Below, piece after piece: positions 52,616-61,895 of a DNA stretch of 64,000 nt. Every line of letters starts with the position of its first letter. Position 1 is the stretch's first letter. Source of the DNA: Bacillus_BE sp042263505. Lineage in GTDB: Bacteria; Bacillota; Bacilli; Bacillales; Cytobacillaceae. The stretch covers positions 11,262 through 75,261 of the forward strand of contig NZ_JBHKFI010000023.1 in assembly GCF_042263505.1 (NCBI RefSeq), in the 5' to 3' direction. Under the pieces are notes generated by a model. The model made no database searches. It had not been told where the DNA came from and saw only the letters and a list, made by a program, of their open reading frames with translations. The position numbers and the translations under genes were made by a program.

Positions 52616-53105
52616 TTGGGTGAAAGAAAGGATGTCTATCGATGTCGAAATTTCGATAGCATAAAAGCCATAAGTACTAATACGATATAAAGGTACTAGC
52701 TCTATTTGCAAGTTGTAGGATCCTTTATTAAAATATATGATAATATCTAGAAGACACATTCTTTTCTTATTTTTCCAGTGGTTTCTATTTACCTTTTTGC
52801 ACTAGATATACTAGAATAATATGTGGAGAAGCAAGGTTTGCAGAAAGATAGATTTCATCTTGTAGGAGGCGTATTTGATTAAATAAGAAGGAGCATATCC
52901 AATTGCACAACCCAACTTTGTCAGAAAAAGTGAGCTAGCAACAGGTCTCAATAATGGGTAAACACTCGAAAGTAGCAGCATCTGAATGTGAATATGTTAC
53001 TATTTTTTGGAATTTTTATGTTTTTGCGTGACATATTTCATCTCTTCAGTTATGATAATGGATATGTTTTAGATGATGATTTTGAACCAGTCTTAATAAA
53101 ATTTC
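52616..53105. other. Intergenic region upstream of ltaS
   Basis: AT-rich. A hairpin CTATCGA/TCGATAG lies at 52636-52659. No ORF is seen. Confidence 0.4.
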
Positions 53106-53134
53106 TTGCCATTCATATATGTGTTTGTTATAAT
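53106..53134 (+). promoter_or_regulatory. Sigma-A promoter of ltaS
   Basis: TTGCCA, 17 nt, TATAAT, with an extended -10 TG one base before it. The transcript would start near 53141 and give a ~95-nt leader. Confidence 0.75.
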
Positions 53135-53235
53135 GAAATGTCGTGACACAAGAATTGATTTTATCAAGATGCACACTGTAAACAAAAAATGAATGATATT
53201 TTATTAGATTGTAGGTACTAAGGAAGGTGGATCAG

Positions 53236-55212
53236 ATGCGTAATTTCTTTGCAAATAAACAATTTGTTATTCGCAAGCCTCTTGTTTTTTTCCTTTTAGC
53301 AGCTGTACTCCTTTGGATAAAAACGTATGTAGCTTATCTAGCCGAGTTTAATTTAGGTATTGATAACTCAATGCAAAGATTCTTATTGTTTATCAATCCG
53401 ATAAGTTCTTCTTTGTTTTTCCTTGGAATTGCACTACTAGCCAAAGGGAAAAAATCGATTAAGTGGATTCTTATTATTGACGCTTTAATGTCATTTTTAT
53501 TATATTCAAATATCGTCTATTATCGGTTTTTCGCTGATTTTATCACATTACCGACTCTTACCCAAACGAAAAACTTTGGGGATTTAGGTCAAAGTGTTTT
53601 CGCGCTATTAAAACCTTACGATATTCTTTATTTTATCGATATTGCCTTTTTACTAGTTCTTGTATTCGCGAAAAAGGTTCGTGTTGATGAATCCAAACCA
53701 GGTCGGTTCAAAACAGCGACTGTCTTTCTTGTGGCACTTGGTGTTTTCTTTGCAAACCTAGGCTTAGCTGAAGTTGACCGTCCGCAATTATTAACTAGAA
53801 CATTTGACCGTAACTATATTGTGAAATATTTAGGAATGTACAACTACACGCTTTATGATGCATACCAAAGCTCAAAAGCTTCTGCACAGCGTGCTTTAGC
53901 GGATAGTTCAGATATCGTGGACGTACAAAACTTTACTAAAGCGATGTACGCAAAGCCAAATCCGGAATATTTCGGCAAGGCAAAAGGGATGAACGTGATT
54001 TATCTGCACCTGGAGTCATTTCAAAACTTTATGATCAATTATAAATTGAATGGAAAAGAAGTCACTCCATTCTTAAACTCATTAACACATGATTCAAACA
54101 CATTATATTTTGATAACTTTTTCCATGAAACTGGACAAGGAAAAACGGCAGATGCTGAGTTTATGTTAGAAAACTCATTATTTGGCTTGTCTCAAGGCTC
54201 AGCTTTCTCAACAAAGAGTCATAACACATTCCAAGCAGCACCAGCTATTTTGGGTCAAAAGGGATATACTTCAGCCGTGTTCCATGGTAATACGAAATCC
54301 TTCTGGAACCGTGATGAAATCTATAAATCTTTTGGATTTGATAAGTTCTTTGACTCAACCTATTTCAATATGAGTCAGGAAAATGTGGAAGGCTATGGCT
54401 TAAAGGATAAACCATTCTTTAAAGAAGCAATGCCTTATTTAAAAACGGTAAAACAACCATTCTATACGAAATTTATTACATTAACAAACCATTTTCCATA
54501 TCCTCTAGATAAAGAGGAGGCAACAATTGAGCCTCAAACGACCGGCGATAAATCAGTGGATAACTACTTCCAAACCGCTCGTTATCTTGACGAGGCCATT
54601 GAGCAATTCTTTGGCTATTTGAAGGAAGCTGGTTTATATGATAACACAATGGTTATCTTATATGGAGACCACTATGGCATCTCTAATAACCATAATAAAG
54701 CAATGTCTCAAGTACTTGGAAAAGAAGTCAATGACTTCGAAAGTGCTCAATTACAACGTGTACCATTATTTATCCATGTCCCTGGAATTCAAGGAAAAGA
54801 GATGGACCAATACGGTGGCCAAATTGACCTTCTTCCAACGGTATTGCATTTATTAGGAATCGACTCTAAGGAATATATCCAATTCGGTTCTGATTTATTA
54901 TCAAAACAACATAGCCAAGTTGTTCCATTCCGTGATGGCAACTTCGTAACAAACGAAATTACAGCGATTGGCAATAAATATTATGATAATAAAACAGGCG
55001 AACTAGTCAAGGAAAATGATAGCATCAAACAAGCCGAAGACTTAGTTCAAAAGAAACTAGAACTCTCTGACAAGGTTGTCAGCCAAGATCTCTTACGTTT
55101 CTATAATCCGGCTGGATTTACAAAGGTGGACCCAACGAAATACAATTACACCAACCCAAATCCAGTCAACTCTGATGATGATAGCTCAGATTCTGATGGT
55201 GGAGAACAGTAA
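53236..55212 (+). CDS. ltaS: Lipoteichoic acid synthase LtaS
   Basis: The ATG at 53236 has AAGGAAGGTGG upstream; the open frame begins three codons earlier. 658 residues: five membrane helices in the first ~215, then an extracellular sulfatase-fold domain. The nucleophile is Thr299 in FHETGQGKTADAEF, matching Thr300 of S. aureus LtaS. Metal ligands include the Glu in HLESFQNF and Asp-His in YGDHYGIS; the substrate Arg region HGNTKSFWNRDEIY is present. It polymerises glycerol phosphate from phosphatidylglycerol onto a glycolipid anchor. The Asp/Ser-rich tail (SDDDSSDSDGGEQ) is extra. With the three TagF-like genes it forms a teichoic locus. Confidence 0.94.
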   Translation: MRNFFANKQFVIRKPLVFFLLAAVLLWIKTYVAYLAEFNLGIDNSMQRFLLFINPISSSLFFLGIALLAKGKKSIKWILIIDALMSFLLYSNIVYYRFFADFITLPTLTQTKNFGDLGQSVFALLKPYDILYFIDIAFLLVLVFAKKVRVDESKPGRFKTATVFLVALGVFFANLGLAEVDRPQLLTRTFDRNYIVKYLGMYNYTLYDAYQSSKASAQRALADSSDIVDVQNFTKAMYAKPNPEYFGKAKGMNVIYLHLESFQNFMINYKLNGKEVTPFLNSLTHDSNTLYFDNFFHETGQGKTADAEFMLENSLFGLSQGSAFSTKSHNTFQAAPAILGQKGYTSAVFHGNTKSFWNRDEIYKSFGFDKFFDSTYFNMSQENVEGYGLKDKPFFKEAMPYLKTVKQPFYTKFITLTNHFPYPLDKEEATIEPQTTGDKSVDNYFQTARYLDEAIEQFFGYLKEAGLYDNTMVILYGDHYGISNNHNKAMSQVLGKEVNDFESAQLQRVPLFIHVPGIQGKEMDQYGGQIDLLPTVLHLLGIDSKEYIQFGSDLLSKQHSQVVPFRDGNFVTNEITAIGNKYYDNKTGELVKENDSIKQAEDLVQKKLELSDKVVSQDLLRFYNPAGFTKVDPTKYNYTNPNPVNSDDDSSDSDGGEQ

Positions 55213-55226
55213 TTCTTTTCAAAAAT

Positions 55227-55264
55227 AAAGCTGATGAGGCCTGAGGGTCTTATCGGCTTTTTTT
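55227..55264 (+). terminator. Rho-independent terminator
   Basis: AAAGCTGATGAGGC and GTCTTATCGGCTTT, with G-U pairs, then a T-run, after ltaS. Confidence 0.7.
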
Positions 55265-55540
55265 GTTTTATTGGGGATGTTGGCTGGAATTTGTGGGAGG
55301 TAGATGTTTTTTTAAGAAAGGCGGTTATTGAGGGGAATGACGATCATTAGAAGGTAAAGCTACCATGGCAAGGTTGTTTATCAAACACGAAGAAAATCCT
55401 ATCCAAATCCAAATTTTAACCATCCATCCAAGCTAATCCTAATAATCCCCTAGCTTTCCGCACCACACGCACGATCTCAGCCTCAAGCCCTAGAAATTTT
55501 TACACACAAGGTCTATTTTACTTTTGCAAAATAAGTATTA

Positions 55541-55569
55541 TTGTAAGTGGAGGATAAATTGTATAGAAT
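55541..55569 (+). promoter_or_regulatory. Possible sigma-A promoter of xpaC
   Basis: TTGTAA, 17 nt, TAGAAT, about 130 nt upstream of the xpaC start. Confidence 0.4.
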
Positions 55570-55703
55570 AATAATAGGGGCAAATTGGGTAAATTCGGCA
55601 GATTCTTTCCCACCTATTATTTCGAGAAATGAGTTCAAAGGTTGAAACTTTTTTCTTAAATTATCGTATTAATAATATCGAAAGAAGGCAGGAGTCGATG
55701 GTT

Positions 55704-56354
55704 ATGAACCCGTTTTTATCTTTTCTCATTCGGACATTTTTCGCTATTCCCACGACGATCGTGGTATGGCTTGTTAGTTATTTTGCCCTTGAGCAAACGT
55801 TTTTCCTATCAACCGTGTTTGCAATTGTTGCTGGAGCAATCGTCTTTTATATGATCAAGGCGATTTCCAAGACGCGCTTTATTAAAAGAAATGGGCTGAC
55901 ACGTAAGGAATTTGGATATATTGAAACCAATCTAGAAGAAGCAAAAAGAAAAATCAATCGTTTGAATAAAGCACTTTTTTCCGTGCGCAGTGTTGCCTCA
56001 TTTAAGCAAACGATTGATATTGTTCGAATTTCGCGCAAGATCTACAGCATTACGAAAAAAGAACCAAGACGCTTTTACAAGGCGGAGAAATTTTACTTCT
56101 CTCATTTAGATTCCATTGTGGAATTGTCTGAGAAATATGCTTTTTTAGTTTCTCAACCTAAGAAGAATATGGAATTAGAGAATTCATTACGTGACACAAG
56201 ATTAACGATCGAAGAGTTAACAGATACATTAGAGAAGGATTTGTACGAGGTTTTATCGAATGATATTGATGAGTTGAATTTTGAATTAGATGTAGCAAAA
56301 AAATCCATTAAGACCTTCAATGACAGGGAAGATGAAAGCAGGAGGATAAAATGA
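55704..56354 (+). CDS. xpaC: XpaC family protein
   Basis: ATG at 55704, AGGAG upstream; the frame opens earlier without a site. 216 residues with two close N-terminal membrane helices (FLIRTFFAIPTTIVVWLVSYFAL and TFFLSTVFAIVAGAIVFYMI) and a helical, charged cytoplasmic part. In B. subtilis XpaC was named for hydrolysis of 5-bromo-4-chloroindolyl phosphate, and is paired with yaaN exactly as here. The true function is probably membrane stress. Its stop overlaps the next start by 4 nt. Confidence 0.87.
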   Translation: MNPFLSFLIRTFFAIPTTIVVWLVSYFALEQTFFLSTVFAIVAGAIVFYMIKAISKTRFIKRNGLTRKEFGYIETNLEEAKRKINRLNKALFSVRSVASFKQTIDIVRISRKIYSITKKEPRRFYKAEKFYFSHLDSIVELSEKYAFLVSQPKKNMELENSLRDTRLTIEELTDTLEKDLYEVLSNDIDELNFELDVAKKSIKTFNDREDESRRIK

Positions 56355-57538
56355 GCGAGGAGAAACAACCCATATTAAAAGAAAGCACCGTTTCCTTTGA
56401 TGATCTATTAGCAAATCCGTTTGGAGATGAAACAGAGCTATTTGCCAAGCCCGCTCCTCAAATGGTTCAAGATAAACCACCAAGATTGATTGATATTTTG
56501 CCAGAGGAAAATAAACAAAAGGCAATGCAATTATCGAAGCAGATTGACCCGACCAATCATCAAGCGGTCATCTCTTATGGGACGCAGGCTCAGGCCAAGC
56601 TTCTTACTTTTTCCCACTCCATGCTCGAGCATGTCCAGCAAAAGGATATTGGGGAAATTGGCGAAATTATTGGCGATTTGATGAGAAAGCTCAGTGATAT
56701 CAATCCAGATGAATTAACCCAGGAGAAGAAGGGACTTTTCTCTAAGATGTTTGGCAAAATATCCGGGTCCATTCAAGAGATTTTATCCAAATATCAAAAA
56801 ACTGGAGCGCAAATTGATCGCATTACAGTGAAACTGGATCGCAGCAAAAATGGACTTATGAGCGATATACAGCTACTTGATAAGCTGTATGAAAATAATA
56901 AGGATTATTTTCACGCTCTAAATATATTTATTGCAGCAGGTGAATTGAAGCTGGATGAGATGCATGAAAAAACCATTCCTGAGCTAAAAAGGAAGGCGGA
57001 GGCATCCCAGGACCAAATGGCCTTTCAAGAGGTCAATGATATGATGCAGTTTGCGGATAGACTCGATAAACGCTTGCACGACTTGAAGCTAAGCCGTCAA
57101 ATCACGATTCAAAGTGCACCACAAATTCGCTTGATTCAAAATACAAATCAGGCGCTTGTGGAAAAAATTCAGTCATCGATCATGACAGCCATCCCACTCT
57201 GGAAAAATCAAGTTGCGATTGCCTTAACACTCATCAGACAACGACACGCGGTGGAAGCACAAAAGCAAGTTTCGAAAACAACGAATGAACTTTTATTAAA
57301 AAATGCTGAAATGCTGAAAACAAATACGATTGAAACAGCAAAAGAAAATGAGCGCGGACTGGTTGATATTGAAACCTTAAAGAAAACACAAGCAAACTTA
57401 ATTTCGACGCTGGAAGAAACGTTAAGAATTCAAGAAGAAGGCCGAACTAAACGCCGTCAGGCTGAGAATGAACTAATCTCTATGGAAAATGAATTACGTG
57501 AAAAACTGCTGAACCTAAAGGGCCCACAAAATTCTTAA
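56351..57538 (+). CDS. yaaN: Toxic anion resistance protein TelA/YaaN family
   Basis: 395 residues, ATG overlapping the xpaC stop (ATGA), with GCAGGAGG upstream. The helical TelA domain is clear: GTQAQAKLLTFSHSMLEHVQQKDIGEIGEIIGDLMRKLSDI, then LFSKMFGKISGSIQEILSKYQK and the C-terminal TNELLLKNAEMLKTNTIETAKENERGLVDIETLKKTQANLI. The family was linked to tellurite resistance and to cell-envelope antimicrobial tolerance. Cytoplasmic; expected to act with XpaC. Confidence 0.92.
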   Translation: MSEEKQPILKESTVSFDDLLANPFGDETELFAKPAPQMVQDKPPRLIDILPEENKQKAMQLSKQIDPTNHQAVISYGTQAQAKLLTFSHSMLEHVQQKDIGEIGEIIGDLMRKLSDINPDELTQEKKGLFSKMFGKISGSIQEILSKYQKTGAQIDRITVKLDRSKNGLMSDIQLLDKLYENNKDYFHALNIFIAAGELKLDEMHEKTIPELKRKAEASQDQMAFQEVNDMMQFADRLDKRLHDLKLSRQITIQSAPQIRLIQNTNQALVEKIQSSIMTAIPLWKNQVAIALTLIRQRHAVEAQKQVSKTTNELLLKNAEMLKTNTIETAKENERGLVDIETLKKTQANLISTLEETLRIQEEGRTKRRQAENELISMENELREKLLNLKGPQNS

Positions 57539-57563
57539 AAAGTGGTAATCCTGAGGTAGACTG

Positions 57564-57598
57564 AAGGGAGCTGTTCCTAGGACAGACTCCCCTTTTTT
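57564..57598 (+). terminator. Rho-independent terminator
   Basis: AAGGGAGCTGTT and GACAGACTCCCCTT, then six Ts, after yaaN. Confidence 0.8.
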
Positions 57599-57783
57599 AA
57601 TAATATCAGTATTTATATGCTTGCCCCTTTTTTGTATTGAGGATATAGAAATTGCATGAAAACGTGCCGGAGTGTGTGAAAAACAGGAAAAGCGATCACG
57701 AAATTAAAAACAGAGATTCTATTTTTCTATATTTAAAGAGGATCTCTATCCGAAATTTTAAAGCCTCTTATAAAGTGAAACTT

Positions 57784-58083
57784 CCATCAGTGGGGGGGTT
57801 CGACGCACAGGACATGAAGCGTGCAGACGTTGTGATTGACGTCGCGCTTTTAGTCTGCCATTCATCCCCCACTGATGGTTAGTCACGCAGAGCCTGATTG
57901 ATTTTTCTAATGGCTGAATCCCAAAGAAAAATCTTATTTCACTTATCACGCTCATAACGCCACGTCCTGTGGCTTCACCTGACTAGGACCTTAATCCCTC
58001 GTCGGACCTTTACGGACAGTTGATCTCCCACTTATCTTCTTCGTTTTCTCAGAAGGGAGTCTTATTGTCCGTTAAGAGTGGGA
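57784..58083 (+). ncRNA. Probable structured RNA element with pseudoknot
   Basis: A gene-free stretch with dense base-pairing. A perfect 13-bp stem CCATCAGTGGGGG/CCCCCACTGATGG (57784-57796 with 57866-57878) encloses GCAGAC/GTCTGC and smaller hairpins. Then a GCCAC/GTGGC hairpin appears near 57959-57973. Then ACGGACA (58012-58018) pairs with TGTCCGT (58066-58072) while TCCCACT (58026-58032) pairs with AGTGGGA (58077-58083), an interleaved H-type pseudoknot. The strand is not certain. It does not match a riboswitch or intron class I can name. Confidence 0.55.
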
Positions 58084-58216
58084 TAAATCTACGAGAGCAG
58101 CCACCTCAACCAATCCCACCTTAAAAAAACATTTCGTAAAGCAAAAATTTATGCACTCGAAAGATTATTTGGGTAAAATAGAAATTAGCATAGTTTAGCT
58201 GGAGAGGAGAACTTCT

Positions 58217-59419
58217 ATGAGTGAGCCATTGAGAAAAGAAGCTTCGCAACTTGAAGGCGCAGATCGAATTTGGACTCGTGATTTTATTTTAATTTGTTTG
58301 GCGAATTTTTTTGTCTTTTTAGGGTTTCAAATGACCTTGCCGACGATTCCGCTTTTTGTGGAGCATTTAGGTGGGAATGACCAACTAATCGGTTTTGTTG
58401 TCGGAATTTTTACTTTTTCGTCTCTTTTGATTCGCCCTTATGTGGGTCAAGCTCTTGAAACAAGAGGGAGAAAGTTTGTTTATTTAACTGGTCTTTTTGT
58501 GTTTGTCATTTCGATTTCCGCTTATTCATTTGCAGGAAGCATATTGTTTTTATTCCTCATGAGGATTGTTCAGGGACTGGGTTGGGGCTTTTCAACAACG
58601 GCCTCTGGGACGATTGCGACAGATTTCATTCCACCAAGTAAACGTGGGGAAGGCATGGGATATTACGGTTTATCAGGAAATCTTGCCTTGGCATTCGGTC
58701 CATCGTTGGGCTTGACGCTTGCGGGTTCGCTAACCTTTTTCCAGCTGTTTTTAATTTGTGCGGCACTTGGATTGACCGCTTTTCTTCTTTCTTCAAAAAT
58801 CCGCTATAAAAAGGTCGAACCACATCATGCGGTTAAAACGAGCACTAAGAAATTCGATCTTTACGAAAAAAGTGCGCTTCCGCCATCCGTGCTGATGTTC
58901 TTTATTACGGTTACATTTGGGGGAATTGCTTCGTTCCTTCCCTTGTATACAGCTGAAAAAGAAATTTCAGGCATCCAAATTTATTTCTTTTTATATGCTT
59001 TGGCGTTATTGATTACCAGAACCTTTGCTGGAAAATTGTATGATCGAAGAGGACATACAGCAACTTTCATTCCTGGAGCTATTTTGATAGTGGGCGCGAT
59101 GACTCTTCTGGCTTGGCTTCCAAATACAGGGGTTCTGTATATCGCTGCGATTCTATATGGTTTAGGATTTGGAACCATTCAACCGGCATTGCAGGCTTGG
59201 TCTGTAGAGGAATCTCCGCAAAATCGAAAAGGGATGGCAACTGCTACCTTTTACTCCTTTTTCGACTTAGGAATTGGCGTTGGTGCGATGTTCTTCGGGC
59301 AAATTGGACATTTGCTTGGATATAGCAGTATCTACATAACTTCCGCCATCTCTGTTGTGATTGCGATTTTGATTTATCTCTTCTTATTGATGAGAGGCCG
59401 TGCCGCTGGTGCCGCATAA
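58217..59419 (+). CDS. MFS transporter, drug-export type
   Basis: 400 residues, ATG after GGAGAGGAG. Twelve hydrophobic helices. Signatures of the DHA1-like exporters are visible: GFVVGIFTFSSLLIRPYVGQALETRGRK (motif A) and a loop before helix 7. Proton-coupled export of a small molecule is likely; the substrate is unknown. It lies just after the structured element, which could control it, and ends in a bidirectional terminator. Confidence 0.87.
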   Translation: MSEPLRKEASQLEGADRIWTRDFILICLANFFVFLGFQMTLPTIPLFVEHLGGNDQLIGFVVGIFTFSSLLIRPYVGQALETRGRKFVYLTGLFVFVISISAYSFAGSILFLFLMRIVQGLGWGFSTTASGTIATDFIPPSKRGEGMGYYGLSGNLALAFGPSLGLTLAGSLTFFQLFLICAALGLTAFLLSSKIRYKKVEPHHAVKTSTKKFDLYEKSALPPSVLMFFITVTFGGIASFLPLYTAEKEISGIQIYFFLYALALLITRTFAGKLYDRRGHTATFIPGAILIVGAMTLLAWLPNTGVLYIAAILYGLGFGTIQPALQAWSVEESPQNRKGMATATFYSFFDLGIGVGAMFFGQIGHLLGYSSIYITSAISVVIAILIYLFLLMRGRAAGAA

Positions 59420-59438
59420 TCCTTCAGCATTTACCGAT

Positions 59439-59476
59439 AAAAAAAGGATCTGACTCTGTTCGTCAGATCCTTTTTC
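59439..59476. terminator. Bidirectional terminator
   Basis: AAAAAGGATCTGAC/GTCAGATCCTTTTT, perfect 14-bp, between the convergent MFS and PBP genes. Confidence 0.9.
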
Positions 59477-59482
59477 ATGGAA

Positions 59483-61591
59483 TTACTTCCCGTCAAAAAC
59501 TTCATTCCACTTTTCTTTCATTCTTTTCCCAAGAATAATCGTCGCATCGATGCCTTCATCAATTTTCTTCTTCCATTTTGGACTTTCTTCTTTAATATAA
59601 CCACCGATTTCTTTTGCCGTCTTCTTAACTTGTTCGGTTTTCTTATCGATTTCTTCCGCCTGCTCCTGCTTGGTTTCTTCTTTTTCATTCAAACGAGTGC
59701 TGGCAGCTTCGACATTTAGAGAACCTGGTTTTTCGTACTTTATGGCCTTCTCCATGATGGAGCGGAAAATCGGAACGACCGTTTGTGAGCTGCTTGTTGA
59801 TAAATAATGCTGTTGATCCGTTTTATCATAGCCCAGCCAAACGGCCCCAACGAGATTAGAGGTGTAGCCGACAAACCACTGATCCTTCGTACCATTAACG
59901 CTCCATGGGACCTGGGTGGATCCCGATTTACCGGCAATTTGGACACCGGATATATTAGTGGCTTTCCCTGTTCCGTTCTGTACGACATCTAAAAGCATGG
60001 ATGTCATTTCTCTTGAGACGGCTTTACTTGTTACTTTCGTCGATTTTTCTTTTCGTTCCGCAATAATATTTCCTGTAGGCCCGACGATTTTTTTGATCAA
60101 ATGCCCGTCATATTTTTTTCCTTCATTCGGGAAGGTGGAGTAGGACTCTGCTAATTGTAGAGGAGAAATCCCCTGATGCATGCCACCCAGTGCAATTCCT
60201 AAATAATGATCTTCTTTATCTAAAGGAATTCCGAATTTTTGCAAGGAAGCCATTCCTTTATCCAGACCGATTTTGTCTAATAACCAAACGGCTGGGACAT
60301 TCAAGGATTCTTCGACGGCTTTATACATTGGCACTTCACCGGAAAAGGTCTTATCAAAGTTCTCCGGTTTATAGTTGCCAAAGGCCATTTCTTCATCTTT
60401 CAGAATAGAAGTATATTTATAGCCTTCCTCAAGTGCGGGAGTATAGACCGCGAGCGGCTTCAACGTAGACCCAGGCTGCGCTTTAATTTGGGTAGCCCGA
60501 TTAAATCCACGGAAAACATAATCCCCCCGACCACCAACGAGTGCACGAACACCGCCCGTTTTCGGGTCAAGCAGGACGGAGCCACTTTGAACTAAGGTAG
60601 AATCTCCACTGCTTGGGAATAGGTAATCATTTTTATATACATTTTCCAAGGAGGATTGAAGGTTTTGATCCATTTCGGTGTAAATGCGATAGCCACGGGT
60701 CAAAATTTCATCCTGTGTTAAGCCATATTTCGTTATCGCTTCATTTAAAACTGCATCGGTGTAATAAGGATAGTCTCTTTTAATATAGCTTCCACCGCCA
60801 TCCTCCAACGTAATTTTTTCATCAATCGCCTTTTGATATTCCTCTTCTGAAATATAGCCATATTGTTTCATTTGTCCAAGGACGACATTTCGCCGTTTAA
60901 TGGCCTGGTCATAATGCCTGTTTGGGTCGTAGGCAGATGGCGCTTGCAATAAACCGGCAAGCAACGCTGCCTCACTAATGGACACATCCTGAATATTTTT
61001 ATTGAAATATTTCTTAGAGGCTTGGTCAATTCCGTACGCCCCACTGCCAAAATAAACCTGATTTAAATACATTTCGAGAATTTCATCTTTCGTATAATGC
61101 TTCTCAATTTCAACGGCTAAAAATAATTCCTCAATTTTCCGTTTGTAGGTTTGTTCCGGTGACAGTAAAGCGTTCTTTGTGAGCTGTTGCGTTAAGGTAC
61201 TCCCGCCACCGGTAATTTCTCCAGCAAAAAAGTTGTTGAAGAGAGCGCGGAAAATTCCGCTAAGATCAAAGCCGTTATGTTGATAAAAACGGTGATCCTC
61301 AATTGCCACAACCGCATTTTTAACATGATCCGGAAGGTCTTTAACGGAAATACCCTCTGTCCGGTTCGTCGATATCTTCCCTGCCACATCCCCGTCTTTA
61401 TCATAAATAACAGCTGCTTGATTTAGTCCTTTTTTCAGCGATTCCACATTTGCTGATTTGGCCATAATCGCAAAAAATACAATCATTACTAAAATAAATG
61501 TTAACCCTATGAGTAAAAGGATCTTGGTTATATGCTTTCTCTTCCAAAACAATCTAAAAGCTTCCCAATAAGATCGCAATCGTTCTTTCAT
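59483..61591 (-). CDS. Class A penicillin-binding protein
   Basis: ATG at 61591, 8 nt after AGAAAGGT; a TTG eight codons earlier is less likely. 702 residues: a cytoplasmic start, one membrane helix (~24-44), a GT51 glycosyltransferase domain (catalytic Glu98 in EDHRFYQHNG; TGGGSTLTQQLTKN) and a transpeptidase domain with Ser375 (STLK), SLN at 429-431 and KSG at 555-557. The C-terminal tail (~640-702) is Lys/Glu-rich and extra-long. It polymerises and cross-links peptidoglycan. It is closest to the Bacillus PBP2c/PBP1-like group; I cannot say which. Confidence 0.93.
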   Translation of the reverse strand: MKERLRSYWEAFRLFWKRKHITKILLLIGLTFILVMIVFFAIMAKSANVESLKKGLNQAAVIYDKDGDVAGKISTNRTEGISVKDLPDHVKNAVVAIEDHRFYQHNGFDLSGIFRALFNNFFAGEITGGGSTLTQQLTKNALLSPEQTYKRKIEELFLAVEIEKHYTKDEILEMYLNQVYFGSGAYGIDQASKKYFNKNIQDVSISEAALLAGLLQAPSAYDPNRHYDQAIKRRNVVLGQMKQYGYISEEEYQKAIDEKITLEDGGGSYIKRDYPYYTDAVLNEAITKYGLTQDEILTRGYRIYTEMDQNLQSSLENVYKNDYLFPSSGDSTLVQSGSVLLDPKTGGVRALVGGRGDYVFRGFNRATQIKAQPGSTLKPLAVYTPALEEGYKYTSILKDEEMAFGNYKPENFDKTFSGEVPMYKAVEESLNVPAVWLLDKIGLDKGMASLQKFGIPLDKEDHYLGIALGGMHQGISPLQLAESYSTFPNEGKKYDGHLIKKIVGPTGNIIAERKEKSTKVTSKAVSREMTSMLLDVVQNGTGKATNISGVQIAGKSGSTQVPWSVNGTKDQWFVGYTSNLVGAVWLGYDKTDQQHYLSTSSSQTVVPIFRSIMEKAIKYEKPGSLNVEAASTRLNEKEETKQEQAEEIDKKTEQVKKTAKEIGGYIKEESPKWKKKIDEGIDATIILGKRMKEKWNEVFDGK

Positions 61592-61895
61592 TTGTATAGA
61601 CCTTTCTTCCTTCAATTTGTAAGCAACCTATCCATTATTTCATTTTAACTGTTGCTGCCCAAGCTGTCACTTTTAGAAAAAATGAAATTTGCCAAAAAGG
61701 GGCCTGTTCTTCTAATTAGACGGTCGATCGAGAGGATTTGATACATGAAAGGAGCAAAAACTGCTTTAAAAAATTGATGAATTGTTTGGATACTTTTCCT
61801 CTTTTCAACAAATGATATGGAAACAATAGGTCCAGTTGCTTTTTAAATTTTTTGCAGAGGGCAAAGGCTTTAAAAAGGTTGGAAGGGCGATGGGA
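61592..61895. other. Divergent spacer, PBP and metallophosphatase
   Basis: About 300 nt without an ORF or clear hairpin. Promoters for both genes should lie here but none stands out. Confidence 0.4.

Noticed and set aside
52636..52659. c-di-GMP riboswitch before ltaS
   Set aside because: Only one simple CTATCGA/TCGATAG hairpin is present; the GEMM conserved core is absent.
57652..57882. 76-residue ORF in the intergenic region
   Set aside because: It overlaps the 13-bp stem and other hairpins, has no ribosome site, and its residues fit no family.
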